Positions 11,146-25,331 are shown, numbered from the stretch's first letter. The stretch is 64,000 nt of DNA from Strigops habroptila (GCF_004027225.2 NC_044277.2:67790400-67854399), one strand, 5' to 3'. A program made the numbers and translations. Notes: generated by a model not told the origin, from the sequence alone.

Positions 11146-13955
11146 GTGGGGAGAAATTGCAGTATTAAAAGCAGTGGGTGTTTTCAGAGATAATGATGTG
11201 AATCTGGAAGACTACATGAATATAACTGTCATGGGGCTTCATTTACATCAGGGTCACCCAGTCAACATTTGGCCTGTGGTGTGCCATGCAGTTTTGCATC
11301 TCTGCAGGATGTGCCCCTTGCAGTCCCCATCATTTAGCTGTTGATATGGTCAAAGGAAGATGGGAAAATCACACACAGAAGTTGTGTTTGTGTAAAGACA
11401 TACTTGCACAGCCAAAGCAAATGTTAGAAAGTGAAAGGGACCCAGAATAACAGGATCATTTTGTCCTGAGCTGGCTCCTGCTAAGACACAGGAGAGAGTC
11501 AGTTCCCCCAAACTGAGTCACTCCTCCACCAGCTCAGTTTAAAAGCTCCTGGGACAGCAGGAGGATCTTGTCCAGCTGGAAGCTGTTGGGAGGCTACCTA
11601 TCTCCTTCCAAGAAAATACCTCATGCAGCTTACCTATGGTGTCAGGAGCTGAAGGAAATGGTGCAGGACTTTCTTATGTTTCCTGGGGTAACAGCATCAT
11701 GCTTTGGATGCTTTTTACATTGCTGGGTGAGGAAGTCACCCTCCTGCCCAAAACATGATATCTGACAACTCTCCAGAGGGCATAAGGGCTCAATGTGCTG
11801 GGTCAGTCCCTTTGAGGAGGACATATGCATCCTTGCCCAGCTGGGTACTCCTTGCCCAGCTGAGAGAGGAGGATGGTAGATCCAGAGAGGGAAATCTCTG
11901 CCCAAGTGACAGTGCAAATGGTGGGAAGGAGTCAGTCATTGTAATGCAAAGGGCACCTGAGGCTCCTTTCCCACTTTTCTCAGGCCCCTGCAAAGAGGTG
12001 GCCATGGCGTACTGGGGACAAGCAGGGGGCAGCTGTGAAGCTTCTGGCACTGTGGGCACCCCAAGAGGTCCAGCAGCTCAGAGAGGTTAGGAAACGGCCA
12101 GAGCAGCTGCCTGGGCTGTCCTCAGCCACCCAGGCAAACCCTCAGGCTGTGGCAGGGGCAGGAGCTGCCCTGCAGAACTGGCCTTAGCATGAGCAGCAGG
12201 GTGTGAGCTCTGCCTGGTCCCTAATGCACTGTTCCTTCCTCTGTTTCACTACACCACCAAAGGGCTGTCACTGAAACAGATTTACGGGGCTGTCTGCTGG
12301 AAAGTAAAACTGGGGAGGGAAGAGCAAGGAGAAACACATTTCCCCTTAAATGAATAGGAAACTCTCGATACTTCCCCTCACCCTGTTGGGAGCATTTCAC
12401 TTTACAGTGAACAGCCCTATAAATTTCACCTATTGGTAGAAGTAAAGATGTTTTATGGTTGTCCAGATTGAGCTGTGATTGACTTAAAGTCTAATAAATC
12501 ATTCCCTTGCTCTCCTCCCACTGGCCTTTTAACCACACTACACATAGCGCCTGCTTTTCCTTTAAAGATAACCAGAATGGGAGGGAACAGTTGTCAGCAG
12601 CATCTAATGAATGAATTTTGAGCCATCCTGTAATTTTTCTCTGCTTGGCTATAAGGACATGAGAAAAACAAGCAGAGCAAAAATCCTCTGTCAAGAAGCA
12701 GGCTGAGCTGTGCTCCGAGCATCACGCCCATGCTGTCAGGACATGGACCACTCCACGGAAAGCTGAAGAAGGTGCTACCAGAGGAAGCTGGAGGAAAGGA
12801 TGGGGAGTCAACGGGAGCCTTGCCATGAAGGGCTTTTTGACGAAAGGTGCTACTTAATGCTGCATGATGTGGTGGAGGGGACACGGTGGAGTATTTCCAA
12901 CAGGAGATGGTGCGTTTGTACCAAATATGTATGCACGCTGTTCTCTCTGTTGGAATATTGTTGTTGTCCTTTATTACATTAAAGGGGAACATCTTTATCT
13001 CATGGTGATTTGAGTGGGATGTGACATTGTCTAATGTAAAAGGGGCCTGTAATATCAAGGAGACAACCGTGAAATAACACATTACACACTGAATTGAACA
13101 GCAGGCTCATTTACATTCCTTTAATTTGGAACTATGAACATTCAGAAACCCTCTTCTCCACTTGCATTCCCTTATTTGGGAAACATGTAAATTACTTTTA
13201 TGATAATTTAGTATTTAACTGGTACAAGCATTGCAAATTCCAGAAGCAAACGTTTCAAAATAGACAGGAGCTGTGCCAGCTTCCTTTGCAAATGTGTGTG
13301 GTAAAAGCCACCTCTGCGGATGACTCTGAAAACAGCATCTCTAGCTTCTGGACCTGCACTTACAAGCACTTGTAAAGCAGATGGGACAGCTGGGGTGAGG
13401 CTTGTAGGGCTAGCCCTTTTGTCCCTATCATGGTGTAGACTTATCATGTGTGGCAGATGGATTTAATTAATAAACTGGGTGTATCGCCTCGCCTGTTGCG
13501 TGTAGAGTCATTTTTTGCATTCCCAGAATTGCAGATGAAAATGACAGCAAAGGACCTTTTAGATCAGCTGTGCTCAAACAATGCTGAGAGACCTCTTCTA
13601 CAGTAATTTCACTGCTACCTTTTCCAGTCTTGCCTTGGAAACGTTTAACCAACAGTGACTCATGTTCAGTTTCTAACCAGACAGCTTATTCTATTATCTG
13701 TGTAGCAGCCCTTATTATTAAGTCATTTCTGTTGTATCTAAATGGGATTGCTCCACTTTTAATGCAGGATCCCTTTACCATCTCTGCTACAGGGAAAGTC
13801 CATCTTAATGGCACACAAATATTAGTGCTTGTCCCAGCGCTACCTGGCACCTGGCCCTGTGAATGGCATTCCATCACACCCATCACTTGCAGTTCCCTTC
13901 ACCATTCCCACTGCTAGTCCTTAAGTCCTCTGCCACTTTTCAGTGTCCTTTTTAG
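11146..13955. other. Unique-looking non-coding stretch
   Basis: Nothing recognisable. Overlapping frames of 90-160 codons on both strands at 11,750-12,090 and 12,590-13,080 coincide with GC-richer DNA and carry no known domain. No splice-bounded exon could be argued for. Confidence 0.55.
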
Positions 13956-14290
13956 AAAATGAAGCTTAAAAACACGTGCTGTGCTCCGGCTCCATCCTTA
14001 CCCAGACTGCATAATGCCACACTCATCTCTCTCTTTTTGTCACACAACAGGTCCCTCTTTACTCTATACACCATGGGATAGTAATTGCTCTCCTCACAAT
14101 GTGAGCTTTTATGTTTTTCATTACCCACTATAACCCCAAGGTCTTTTCCCATATTAATGTTTTCTAAATGTCTGTGTTGATTGTTATTTCTCTCCAGGTG
14201 CATTACTGTCACATTCATCAATATTAAATATATTTTATTTTGTTGACATCTTCCTGTCACTTGAAACCTGCAAGATAATTCTGCAATAGG
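13955..14290 (-). pseudogene. Ancient CR1/L3-type LINE ORF2 fragment (C-terminal half)
   Basis: Read on the - strand, the segment translates with the motif series VMHLERNNNQH, then KDLGVIVGNEKHKSSHC, and later a degraded counterpart of the block that precedes the '[11 protein letters not shown]' region of CR1 ORF2. The same series occurs in the younger + strand CR1 of this window (VLHLGWGN, then [14 protein letters not shown]), which gives internal support. The piece lies just after the catalytic domain of a CR1-clade reverse transcriptase. It is far more decayed than the 3.3 kb copy and so is probably an old L3/CR1 relic that predates the avian CR1 expansion. The + strand text 'ataaccccaaggtctttt' is the typical antisense appearance of this family. 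It is not functional. Confidence 0.75.
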
Positions 14291-17200
14291 GATTTACTAT
14301 CCCTTTTCACCTATTCATTTCATATTTTATTGCTTTCAGTGTTAGCAAGGTTAAACACATAGTTGTCTCATATAGATCAAATGTCCAGAGTACAGAGGCG
14401 AATGAAAATATTTGGATAAATAATTGAAATTAGGATTTATTTTCCTTTTAGAAAAGCAAGAACAATACAATCTTTTTTTCATGAAATATAAGGCTTGTAT
14501 TTAAAATTTTTCCTCTTGCCCAAACTTGAATAAAAAGAGAGAAGATAAAGAAACAAACCCTAATACCTTCTTTTTTTTTAAACAAAGTTTGAAATCTTTG
14601 TCAAATCTAAACTTTGATGCAGGCATTTTTATCTGAGCTATACAGCCATTGGGGGCAAAGGTGTTCTGAGTAATTCTGACAAAGGCTGTGAGGAGGCAAT
14701 GCTTGCCTTTTTTTCTGCATACAGAAATCATTGCTCTGAAAACAGTTCATCCTTTTTCAGGAGGACTCTGAAACATCTGCCTGAAGTTACCCAGCAGTTG
14801 TGACTCAGTGGGCTTCCATGTGTCTTTGCTGTGCAGAGCAGGGACTGAAGCAAGCACATGCTGCAGAGCTTCAGCCAACAGCAGCCCCTTGAGCAAAGTT
14901 TTATTTAAAAAAAAACAAAATCCAAAACAATAATAACAGAAAAACTAAAACCTCCAAAATATGTCTTAAGCCCAGAAATATCAGCATACTCGTTTCTCGA
15001 CATTGTCAATAGCTTTTGATGTATTTATGCATTATTTCCTACACAAACTTGCATAGATCAAAGACAAAAGACAAGCTGGGGGGGATCCCATCCCATAAGA
15101 AAGGCACAACTAAGTAGAGGTCTAGTTAAATGAAGGAAGACCTCAGAGACCCAAGTCAATGGGCTGAACTCAGAGGAGCAAATGAAGATCTCATGCCCAT
15201 TCTTCAGCTGTATTCACTTTACAAATCATGTCATGCACTGTGCATGGAAGCTCTGTCAAATTGAGTACCTGCTACTGCGTGAAGGTGCAAGGACCTCTGG
15301 GCATACGTTGTCTGGCAAGGGCTGCTGGTGCTTCTGAAATGGCATCAGGCTATGTCTGCTGTTTGGCACTAAAATAATCCTGATGTTTTTATGGCGATCC
15401 AAAGATAACACCATACAATGTTCCCAGTGGATGGCTGACTCCCAGACGCCATTACCAGCTCATGGCAAGTATTTTGAAGTTTCATTAACCTTTTTAGTAA
15501 GTCTGCCTTGTACCTGTGTTGCTCATTCCCAGTGGGTTTGAGGAACACTGGTTTAGGTTATCCCTGAGGTAAAATAGGTTCCGAAGAGGAGTCCAAACAG
15601 GACTCCTTCATTACGTGAGATTTGCTCTGACAGATTCATTTTCAGTAATTGCATTTGCACAAATGATTGAGGACTCCTCGACAGACAGTAGTGGAAGCTG
15701 ATTTCTTTGAAAGTGAATACCCAGCAGCCAGGACTATAACAAATGTTGTGGATGGGACCAGTAATTCACTTAACTGTGTCTCAAAACCCCTCTTTTCTAT
15801 ATATTTTTCCTGAATATTCTCCTGGGCAATCACTAGCCTTGTTAAATTGTGGTTCTCATTTAATTTCCTGACATGTTCTTATTTTTTAAAGCTTTATTTT
15901 CAGCTATTGAAGTACAAGAAATTGCTTTTGGCCTCAAGCCTTGCTTTCCAGAGAGGTGACAAGAGACTCCATTCCTGGTAACTTAAAGGGAATGCTTTCC
16001 ACTTTGGTGTCAACAGCTCTGAGGGCATTTCTGAGCCAACCTGTGATTTTCCACCCCGATCCATGCTCCCAGTGGGTACAAATCTTTTCCTGCTCTGCCA
16101 GTAGAGAGCACGAAACCCTTGAGATATAGAAGTAACTTTCTTTGAGATAAAAGGCCTGGGTTTAAGCGTAGACAACATACATACCCTTCTGCCCTAGGGC
16201 TTAATTTATCTCCCTTTGCAAAACCACTAGGCAGCAGGCAATTAGTTACCTGCAAGAAAGGAGAGACAGGGAGGGCAAGCATGACCTGTGCTGAGAGCAA
16301 GGACCCCAGGACAGCCTGTGGTGGGGGGAAGAGGTATCTTCTTAGCTGGGGCAGGCTGGGCTTCAGTAGGGATGCATGGGCAGCTGGTGGGGCTCCACAG
16401 AGGGGTGTCCCCGTGCCACAGCCACATGACATTACAGCCAGCATGCTGTCACCTTGCTGTTGGTTACATGGCGCTTCTCCACAGGTTTGGAAACTTCTTC
16501 CCAGTTTGCCTCTGGGGGCTTCCCCGGGTGGAGGGATCAAGCTGCAGGGGGTCAGGGTCATGGACAGCCTTGGCAGGTCCCAGTGCATCCTCTCCAGAAA
16601 CAGGCATGTGGTCATACAGCGATGGTCATACAACCTGTGGTCATATAGGCTGTGGTCATACAGCTCATGGCATCACTTGGGTTAAAAGGTGAATGCTGCA
16701 GATGACACCTCTCAGCAACGGCACGTTGTGTAGATGCTATGCACAAGTAGTCATTCTTTCCATGGCATTACATCAGAAATGTTACTGAAATCATTACAGA
16801 TTATGTCTGCTGTATAATCTTTTTTTCCTTTACCTAGTATATAATTACAGCACCTCCAAAAAAAAGTGTATTGGATTTTTCTGTCATGATCTGTGTTTAG
16901 GGCTTGGCAGGATTCAATTTTAATTTCAGCTTCAATGATAACACTTTATTACCCGTGCTTTTTATTTATAGTTACACACTGCTTATTTATACTGATGTAA
17001 ATATTTTCCAACTTGCATCCAGGAAAATGCTATTATCATTGGCTGAAAGAAAAGCAGCGTCCCTCTTTTGAATAGTTGGTGTGATTTCAGAGAGATGGGG
17101 TCTACAAATTCATCTACCATCACAAAATTTAGCCTTTAATCTAGACAGAAGAGAAATGACAAATACATTATAAAACCCTTCCTGACAGAGCCTGTCCATG

Positions 17201-20200
17201 GTGTTTTCTTGGAATACTGCACTGGGTGACAACAGGAATCACAAGTAATGTTCAATGTGAGTTTGGACAAGCTAGGAAATGCTCTTTTATCTGTTGAGGG
17301 GGGAGAAATATATTGTGCTACTAAAAACAGAGTTGAGCTGAGAAGAAAAAAAAAAGATTGTTGTAAGTATCTTGTGCATTTAGATAACCTAAGAAGATCC
17401 CATATGGAATATGAGAAAGTGTTAACAGAGAGCTCATTAATCAAGTAATACGCCTACTGGAAACAAAACCCACAGCAGCTCAGAGAAAACAGACAGGAAG
17501 TTAGCCTGTAGTTAGATAAGCAAGTGGATGTCAGTGCTGGAGTGTTATTTCAGAGGGGAAGCAGCACGAGACTGTGGAGAGCCATGGATCATCCAGAACC
17601 CCACTACCAATCAGCTGACACCCAACCAGTGCAGAAAGTTTCCTGAACTGAGGCAGGTTACTGAAGAAGGAGAGCATGAGGGTGATTACCAGGAAGAAAC
17701 CTCTGATTTATCCAGAATGAAACCCCAAGACTTTAGTGTGATCCATGTGGCCATGGAGACCAAGTTTTCAACGACTCAGTCAAGCTGAAGGCTTTACCTG
17801 CACAGGAAAGCAGTGGAATAGTGGGCATGTCTTCCCCACTCCCCCACCCACAACAGCTGCCTCTCCCCCAGGGTACTGAGTAGGGAGCATTTTCCCCATA
17901 CAAGGCAGGGCTGTCCAAATCAGTGTGGCCAGGAACTCTAGCTGCTGTGCAGTAATGCTGAAAGCTGAGAAAGACCATGTTGAAATTTTCATGCACAAAA
18001 GGAAAGGCTGAATGTTAAAGGAATGTATAATAACACAAAATAATTGGTCCCAAAAGCAGAAAACATGGGAGCTCTTGGTTCAGAGCTGCAGAGCAGGGGA
18101 ATGGGAGATGACTGATCCCATCTTGATGTTGATATTTTTTGCTAAATGATTTGGCAGAGCAAATAAAAAAAGCCAAGGCTGTAACTGTTTTCTGTTGCCA
18201 CTCTAATGATCCTAAGTGCTCTGAGGGAATTGCCACTAAGCATTTATGTGAAGTATTTGCGGAACAGGCCTTAAGAATTTTGATAGTAAAAAAATAACAG
18301 ATATTAATGAGCATTGTCCCCAAGCTATTGTACCGTCAGAGAATTTACAGGTCCTAATGTGCACTAAATTTGAAAAGCACAATTTTAATTCCATCCTGGA
18401 GAGTATTTAAATCTTAAAGAAAATTACCTACTAAGTAGGGATCTAAAGTACAATTGTCAGATCTAACATGTCTTTTACCTCCCCCCACAGAACCAATCAA
18501 GTCCATCAATCTCAAAGGTTTTGTTCAACACTCCATTGCCAGGAACTGTTTTCAAATTCAGATGAAGGGAAAAAACAACAACAATCCTAAACATATCATT
18601 AAAAACTCTGCATGTTAAATAGAAGAGAAATCAGATCAGCTTAGGGTCCTTGATTTATGCCAGACATGAAGCCATGTAGCAACACAAGAGAGAGCACTCC
18701 AGGACTTTTCTAGCAAGATGTTATGTTTTTCCACATGCGATGAACAGCTCTATTATCAAGTCAGAGAAGATAGCAGTCCTCTAAACCTTCCTTGCTTTAT
18801 CATTTTGGCAGGGATGCCTTTTTGGTCAAGTTCAGTTCCTGGATAGGTCCAAACAAGAAGGATTTTTTGGTCTGCCCTGAAATTTGGTGCATCTCACAGA
18901 GGGACGGAGGCAGAAGGTGTGGGCTGGGGGAATCAGACAGGATGCATCTGTTTGAGGAGATGGTTCTCCCCATAACAGCTGCTCTTCTAAGCATTATGTG
19001 CATGGGTGAATAAGTACAGATGTGTGTGAAGATCTGGGGAAGCAAACAATGGTTTCTGAATAAGCTCAGTCTCTCAGCATGTATTCTGCGGTGTCTTGAC
19101 ATCAGTTCACCTTTGATGACGCAACATTGGTAGCAACCCTCAGGAAAGCATCTGACTGCCTTGGTAGGTAAATGAGTAGCAGCTGGGGAAAAAAAGTGGA
19201 GTTCACATGGGGACAGAGGCGCTGAAGGGCTTCCTGAGCTATTGATTTTTGCACATGCTCAAGGGAGCACAATGGGGAAACAGATTTATGTCAGCTCAGG
19301 TTATCTAGAAATTTCTTTAATTTGCCATCCAGCCCAGTCACTAGATTGACTGAACCTGGTTAACACTGCTTAATAACCAGCACAAATGATCTTTACAACA
19401 AATTATTAATCGTTTGAGAAAAACCAGCTCCGCATTCTTGTTAAAGGGATTTGTATATTAAATTGCTTCACAAAACATTGCACTTGAATACTGAGATACA
19501 TAGCAGAAAAACAGTGGTGGCTGTGAGCTGGGATGGCAATTGCTCAGCTATGTGGCCTGAATATGTGGCCCTTTCTACAGGTAAGTGTTGTGTACCAGTG
19601 GGGTGCTGGGGTTACCCTTGTCTAGTTTTCCTCCTCTGCCCTCTGCATGGCCGGACTTTGGCCACTCTGAGCCATTCAGCCATTGGGTGGGCAAAGGACG
19701 CATCTCCCAGCTCTTTTTTGTCCCATACCCCACAAATTTTTTGCTGCTGTCCAACATCCTCTTGTTCATACAAGCATTGCAGTTAATTTTGCAAGAACAT
19801 CTATGGCATTAAGATGTATTTCCAAGCCCCTGTATTCATTGGATTCCTTACATCTTTCCATGCAAGCAGGTATAACCAGCACACAGGTTGCAATTGCTTT
19901 AGGGTCATACCTGCTTCTGCACATGGTGCTGTGCTCACTCCTTCACTAATGCCTGTGAGACAAAGGTCCTCCCAAAACACTCTGTATGGAGGCCAAGGGC
20001 TTAAGTTGGCAGTTAATAGCCCAAGAACTTTTAAGAAACATCTGCACTCAGGGCCAATTCAAAACACAGCTCTGCCTTTCCATGCATCACTCTCCCTGCT
20101 GCTCGCTCAGCTCTAATCATTAGGACCATATCGCTTCAGGAAAGATGAACGCACTGATGGGATTTTTTTGTGTCCTGTTGTTCATGAATCATTGTTCCTG

Positions 20201-22682
20201 TCACACAGTAACTGTAATTATTACTTTTCTGGATCTTTGGCTGATCGTCTTAGCAGAATAAAAAAAAAAGCAGCAGAAAAGGGGTGGTGCAAAATCAGAA
20301 ATCTTGGAAATACAAATAACCTCTTGCCTCTTTCTATTTGAATTGTTCCCTTTGGGTCAGAGTCCACATGCACACATTGCTTTCTCTACTCCGCAGTGCC
20401 TACGGTAGTTTACCTGAGTTTAAATTGGCCAAAGTAGATGAAGGGTGGCAGAAGGTTGTTTTTAATCTGTTAATGTGTTATGGGAGACTGTTGCAGCAAT
20501 GAAGCAGAGAAGGTGGGGAAAGGCAGAGGGAAAATGTAAAATAAGTTTGTTTGAACTAAAAGAGCACATGATGTGAGAATTTCAAAGCTCCTGATACCAG
20601 ATTGTTATAGTAGCAAAAAAAAGAACTTTTTTTTTTCTCCTTTATTCCCTGAGAGGACATATCCCTATGTAGAACATGGGAGTCTTGGTTTGGCTGAGTC
20701 TGTGGTAGAGGGATAAAGGAGACCCTCATTACTGGACTTTTCCAGAAAGCTTCCGGCTGGTAACATAGCTCAGCGTAACAAGGAGCATCACCACTCATAC
20801 ACCCAGGAACTATGGATTTTGCACCCCACTATTAGCCTCCCTGAACCTGGGAGATGGTGTGACTGACCAGATGGGCAACCAGAGGACATCCTCTTCCCTG
20901 GGCAGCTGCCAAGTCCCTGCTCTTACCACTCCTTCCCCTTCAAAATATCAATTTATTCCTGCTTTTCATGCTTACTATGTCTTTTTTCCCCCTATTTTCT
21001 TTTGCTTTATGTAAAAGCATCCTTAGCAATACAAGACAGGTCCAGCTGTGGTTAATTTGTCATGGAGAAAATAATATCAAATGGAGCAGTGCTGGGGAAA
21101 CAGAAAACCCAGTGCAAAGCCTGCCCCTAATTGATTGATGAAAGGAAAATCAGGGCTGCCTCAAGAAACAATTTCCATAGCAATGGGAATAGACAGGAAG
21201 CTGTGTTGTGAATTGTGGGTGACAAGCTGCAGATCCTCAGCCTCTGAATTGCTGGCAGCGAGGTGCCAGCCAGTGTGCCTGAGGCTCCTGCCAGCAGCCT
21301 GTGGTGCATGTGCCAGGTTAGCATGGGACTGCTTTCCCACTGATGGACCCCCAAGGCAGGGCATGGGACAGGCTGTGTCCATGGTCAAGCCTGGGGGCTG
21401 CGAGCATGGTGCTGTACTGTGAGATGGAGATAAGCTTCCTCCCCCGACCTTGGCCAGCCCAAGACAGCAGCAGATGCCATGTTTTGTAGTCTTTTCTCTT
21501 TCCTTTGCATTCCTTTTAGGCAAGAAACAAGATCATACCTCAGCCTACGTACTGATTGCTATCACTTCAAAAGGACTGACTTTCTTTTATTTTCTCTATA
21601 GCAGAATCACCCAGGAGACTTCCAAGCAAGATTTTTTACCCTTCAGAAAAAGCTCTGCAGATGCCATGGGCAATAGGATCACACTGGCAATTATTAAGAC
21701 CACATTCTTCATTTCAGATGATCAAGGTTGCTTGCTTCAAAAGTGGCTAATGATATGGAGTATCTGAAATTTTTTTTGCTTGATTGGAGATGTCTTAAGG
21801 AAGGCTTGCTTTCAAGGACGGAAGCCCACTGCAGGAGCCTCAAGGTGGGAAACCACAGTCTCCCACATTGCCAGCTGCTTTTGAAAACCTTGGTCATAGT
21901 TATTTTGTGACAGGATGATTCATGAACAACAGGATGCAAAAAAAACCTGTCAATGCATTCATCTTTCCTGAAGTCATCAGTTCCTAATGATTATAGCAAA
22001 TTTGTGTGCACCTTTTGTTTGCCAGGCAGACCACAAAAAGCAAGCCGAAGTTCCTGGCCACTAAATCATGAACAAACGTTACTCTGAATTTGGTGTAGTA
22101 CAAAATCAATGGTTTACAAATCATAATAAACCTTGAAGAACAAAAAAACAGCTCAAAAACCAAAAACCCCCCAACACCATATTCTGGACTTGAAGCTTGA
22201 AAAAGTAGATTAATCCATTTTCATAGCTGTCTATTGGGCACACCTTCTGCAAGCTGCACATTTATCTAGGCTTAATTCCTGCTCTGTTGTGATTCAATGC
22301 TGATGGGAATTTGGCACCTAGATAGGAGGAGCCATCTCTTGCAGCACATGGTGCTGTAGCTGGGTTAATTTCTGTGCTTTAAACCTGTACCCTTTTGAAA
22401 GCCAGAACATACATCATTGCTTTTGGCAACATTTTGATTGCCAGTTATGACCAAGACTGCATCAGAAGAAAAGAAAGGCAAGGCTGATGTGATTTCCTCC
22501 ATGCTGCCTTTGTCTGGCTCACCTTTTTCAACAGCCATTCCTGAAATAAGGAGAAAGACCAGTGACTAAAAAGCCTCTCTTCTACCGAGTGGCCTCTTCA
22601 TTATTGTCATCTGTACCAGCAGTCTGGGGAACATATAGAAGAAACTGACTGAAAGGTAACAGTCTGAAGACAGTGAAAAATA
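14291..22682. other. Non-coding stretch with a short minisatellite
   Basis: No gene supported. A-rich patches lie at about 14,905-14,960 and 20,262-20,280. A four-copy 14-15 bp tandem repeat at 16,609-16,667 is listed separately. A GC-richer segment at 16,010-16,690 is open in several frames on both strands (up to about 207 codons on the - strand). The frames overlap and lack motifs, so they are not called as genes. Confidence 0.55.
16609..16667 (+). repeat. Minisatellite, 4 x 14-15 bp
   Basis: Four consecutive units begin with TGGTCATA: 16,609-16,622, 16,623-16,637, 16,638-16,652 and 16,653-16,667. The last 4-6 bases of each unit vary. It is a small diverged tandem array of a kind likely to vary in copy number. 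Confidence 0.85.
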
Positions 22683-22721
22683 AAGGTCTTTTCCAACCTA
22701 AATGATTCTATGATTCTATGA
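22683..22721 (+). mobile_element. Ultra-short CR1 3' tail
   Basis: 'aaggtcttttccaacc' is followed by two ATTCTATG-type octamers and a final A. This is the last ~39 bases of a CR1 copy on the + strand and matches the end of the 3.3-4.9 kb copy. Nothing upstream resembles CR1, so it appears to be an extremely 5'-truncated insertion. Confidence 0.85.
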
Positions 22722-25295
22722 CATGTAATGCACCATTTGATGGGAAGATGGATTTGTCTCAGAGAAACATGACACATTTTTATCTGCCTGAATTTATGGA
22801 AATAAATTTTAAAGCTCTGCTTTTCAGGGCAAACAAAAGTTAGCAGGCTCCAAGGAGCATACATATTTCAGGAGTTTGGAAAAAGCTAAAGAGTCTGTAT
22901 CAGAGACGCAACTTAAGGGACAAAAACAAAAAGACTAAGTGTAAACAGAGCAGTGCTAAGGATGAAGTTGGAGATTCTACTGCTTGGCAAAATTTTCTAC
23001 TTTTTTGCTGAATACCCTTTCAAAAGCATCTGCTTTCTGGGGAAAACTGAAGCTCTCTATTGGAAAGCTACAGAAGTATAACTATGTTTGGACCATTTTC
23101 TGATATTCAGCTTTCTAGTGCAGAAATTAAAATTTGCCAGGGAGACAAAACATCCTCTGTTGTTGCTGTTGACAATTTTAGTAAGAAATCTTTCCTCACC
23201 TGCTTTCATTGGGCAATGAAAAGCTTGCAGAGCTAGAGCAAAATGACAGAATTAAGCAAGTCAAAGCATCTTGATTTGGTTTTTATCTACTCTTTGGTAC
23301 TTTCCCTTCTTGTCTATTTTTTTCTACTTGTCAGGGCTCTTCTTTTAGGCTATCAGCTTTTTGTACAGGGATTGCTATTGAGTTTTCACACAGGTTAGCA
23401 TGTTGTGGGCTTGACTGGCAGACGGTTAAGGGTTACAGCATATGCCAGTCACTGCAGACAGACAGCTAGAAGGAAAGGTCATCTGAGCAACCCTTTGCTG
23501 TAGTAAACAGTGGAGGAGCCCAAACAAGCATGCTGAAGTATTTGATGCAATATTTCCCTTGTTTGGGAAAAGACTTAGGCAAACAACCAGCTTGAAAACC
23601 ATCAGAAGCAGCACTCCCACTGTCTGAACAGTTGGTCAGACCTTGGAAAGTATTGTAGCCAAAGACTGGTAGTTTTGTTATGTGCTGTACCTAGCTTCAG
23701 CTCACAGTCTTACATGTCATCAGCCCAAGGCAAGACTACATATCTGCTAGATAAACTTGAACAGTTCTTCTGAGCTTAAACTCAAGCACTTGCTTTATGA
23801 CCTTGGTGTCCATTCACATGGAGTTTTTGGTGAAGGCATGATGCTCAGAGGGAAGTGGCACTGTTTACAGTGAAAACAATCAGGACTAATAGGATAAGGA
23901 CAGATCTGACGTGACAGTGTCAGCTAGAGAGAGGGGCTGATGCTGCTAGGGTGACATTTTAAATACACTCTTATATGGTTTATTTGCAAAGAATGAACAT
24001 AATGCTCCAAGAGATGAAGAACTCCACCTGCTCTAGAGATGTAGCTATAGCAACCTCCACACGATTACATTGCTAATCTGCAGGTGTTGAAGAGGCATAG
24101 ATGGATGCTGTTGAGTAATTCAGCTCCAAATAGATACTTTGATCTGCATAACAGCTTGCATTTATGTCCCAAATATGGATCATTTCCAGTTCTGCAACTC
24201 TTCTTTGTAAAAGCAAAATTCCCTTTGTTTTATAATGGGAGTCTTAAAACTTGCCCATGCTATCTATCAAGCTAGGCAGCTCCATTACTTTTGAGTGGGC
24301 AAGCGCAGGCAAAAAGAAAATCTTTTCATTGCCAAAAATGCCCACACTATTTCTTGTATGTTTAATCTGCGTTCCTTCTCAACAGGACCAAAATCAAACA
24401 GAAGAGAATACTTGTTGTGCTTTCCTGTATACATGACATACTGACGAATCAATTGCATCTTCACATTATAGACAGTCTATTTTGCTGCAAACACTGGCAA
24501 CAGCCTCTGAACATATACCAGATCAGATCATGCTTCATTAGCAGCCACAACACTGTTAAAAACATCAAGCTAACGTCTGTCCTGCTTTACTCTCCACGAG
24601 CTGCCATTGAACTTGGTGTGGATGCCTGGGATGGAAGTCAAGGCAGAATATGGCTCATCATCAAACAGCTCCAAAAGAACTTGGACCTTTGATAAGCAAA
24701 ATCTGCAATTCACTGATTCAGTAAAAGGAATTCAACAGCTGCAAGAGAAAAATGATCCTTTATTGTATTCCCCGCTAATCTGCTGGAGCACTCCTTTAGG
24801 AGGGTGGCTCAGTCACACACTCATCATTTCATGAAAGCTGGTTAAGGACATCTGATGAAGCCTCTGAAGTCTATATCGCATGCCCCTTCTCTCATTTTCA
24901 TCCTTTGTTTCTTTGCCAGCTGAACATCCCACAGCCCAGTTGCTCCCCTCACTTCCAAAGCAGCCTATGCCGCCCAGTTTCCTGCCCCCACCGCACTTAT
25001 TTCTTTGCAGGTTGCTGCATAATCACCTTGTTTATTTATCTGAATGACTTTTCTATTGTTTCTGAGCAACAAATCAAAACAGAAAAGCCATTTGATTGCA
25101 AAAAATCAATGGTCAAAGTTCGGTGCTTACCTTTTGGATGAACTACATCCCTGTGACAGTGCAGCAGGCCAAAGCGCAACAGCCGACTGGTTTTAATGCG
25201 GGACCCTGCCTCATCCCTTGCTCAGGATGCAGCTCTTCTAGAAAAGTTATCCTACTGCCAAAGTCAGATGTTCTTTATTCCACCTCTAAGCTCTT
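22722..25295. other. Unique-looking non-coding stretch
   Basis: No coding or RNA feature supported. Frames are below about 90 codons and have no known motif. Confidence 0.6.
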
Positions 25296-25331
25296 AAAGG
25301 TCTTTTCCAACCTAGTTGATTCCATGATTCT
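25296..25331 (+). mobile_element. Ultra-short CR1 3' tail
   Basis: 'aaggtcttttccaacctag' is followed by a diverged octamer pair (ATTCCATG ATTCT). This is a second 3'-terminal CR1 stub on the + strand, about 2.6 kb from the first and slightly more diverged. Confidence 0.75.

Noticed and set aside
12594..13082. 162-codon - strand frame as a gene
   Set aside because: No domain, no splice or promoter context, and overlapping frames on the + strand.
16010..16633. 207-codon - strand frame as a gene
   Set aside because: It overlaps other open frames on the opposite strand in stop-poor DNA, has no motif, and contains the minisatellite near its start.
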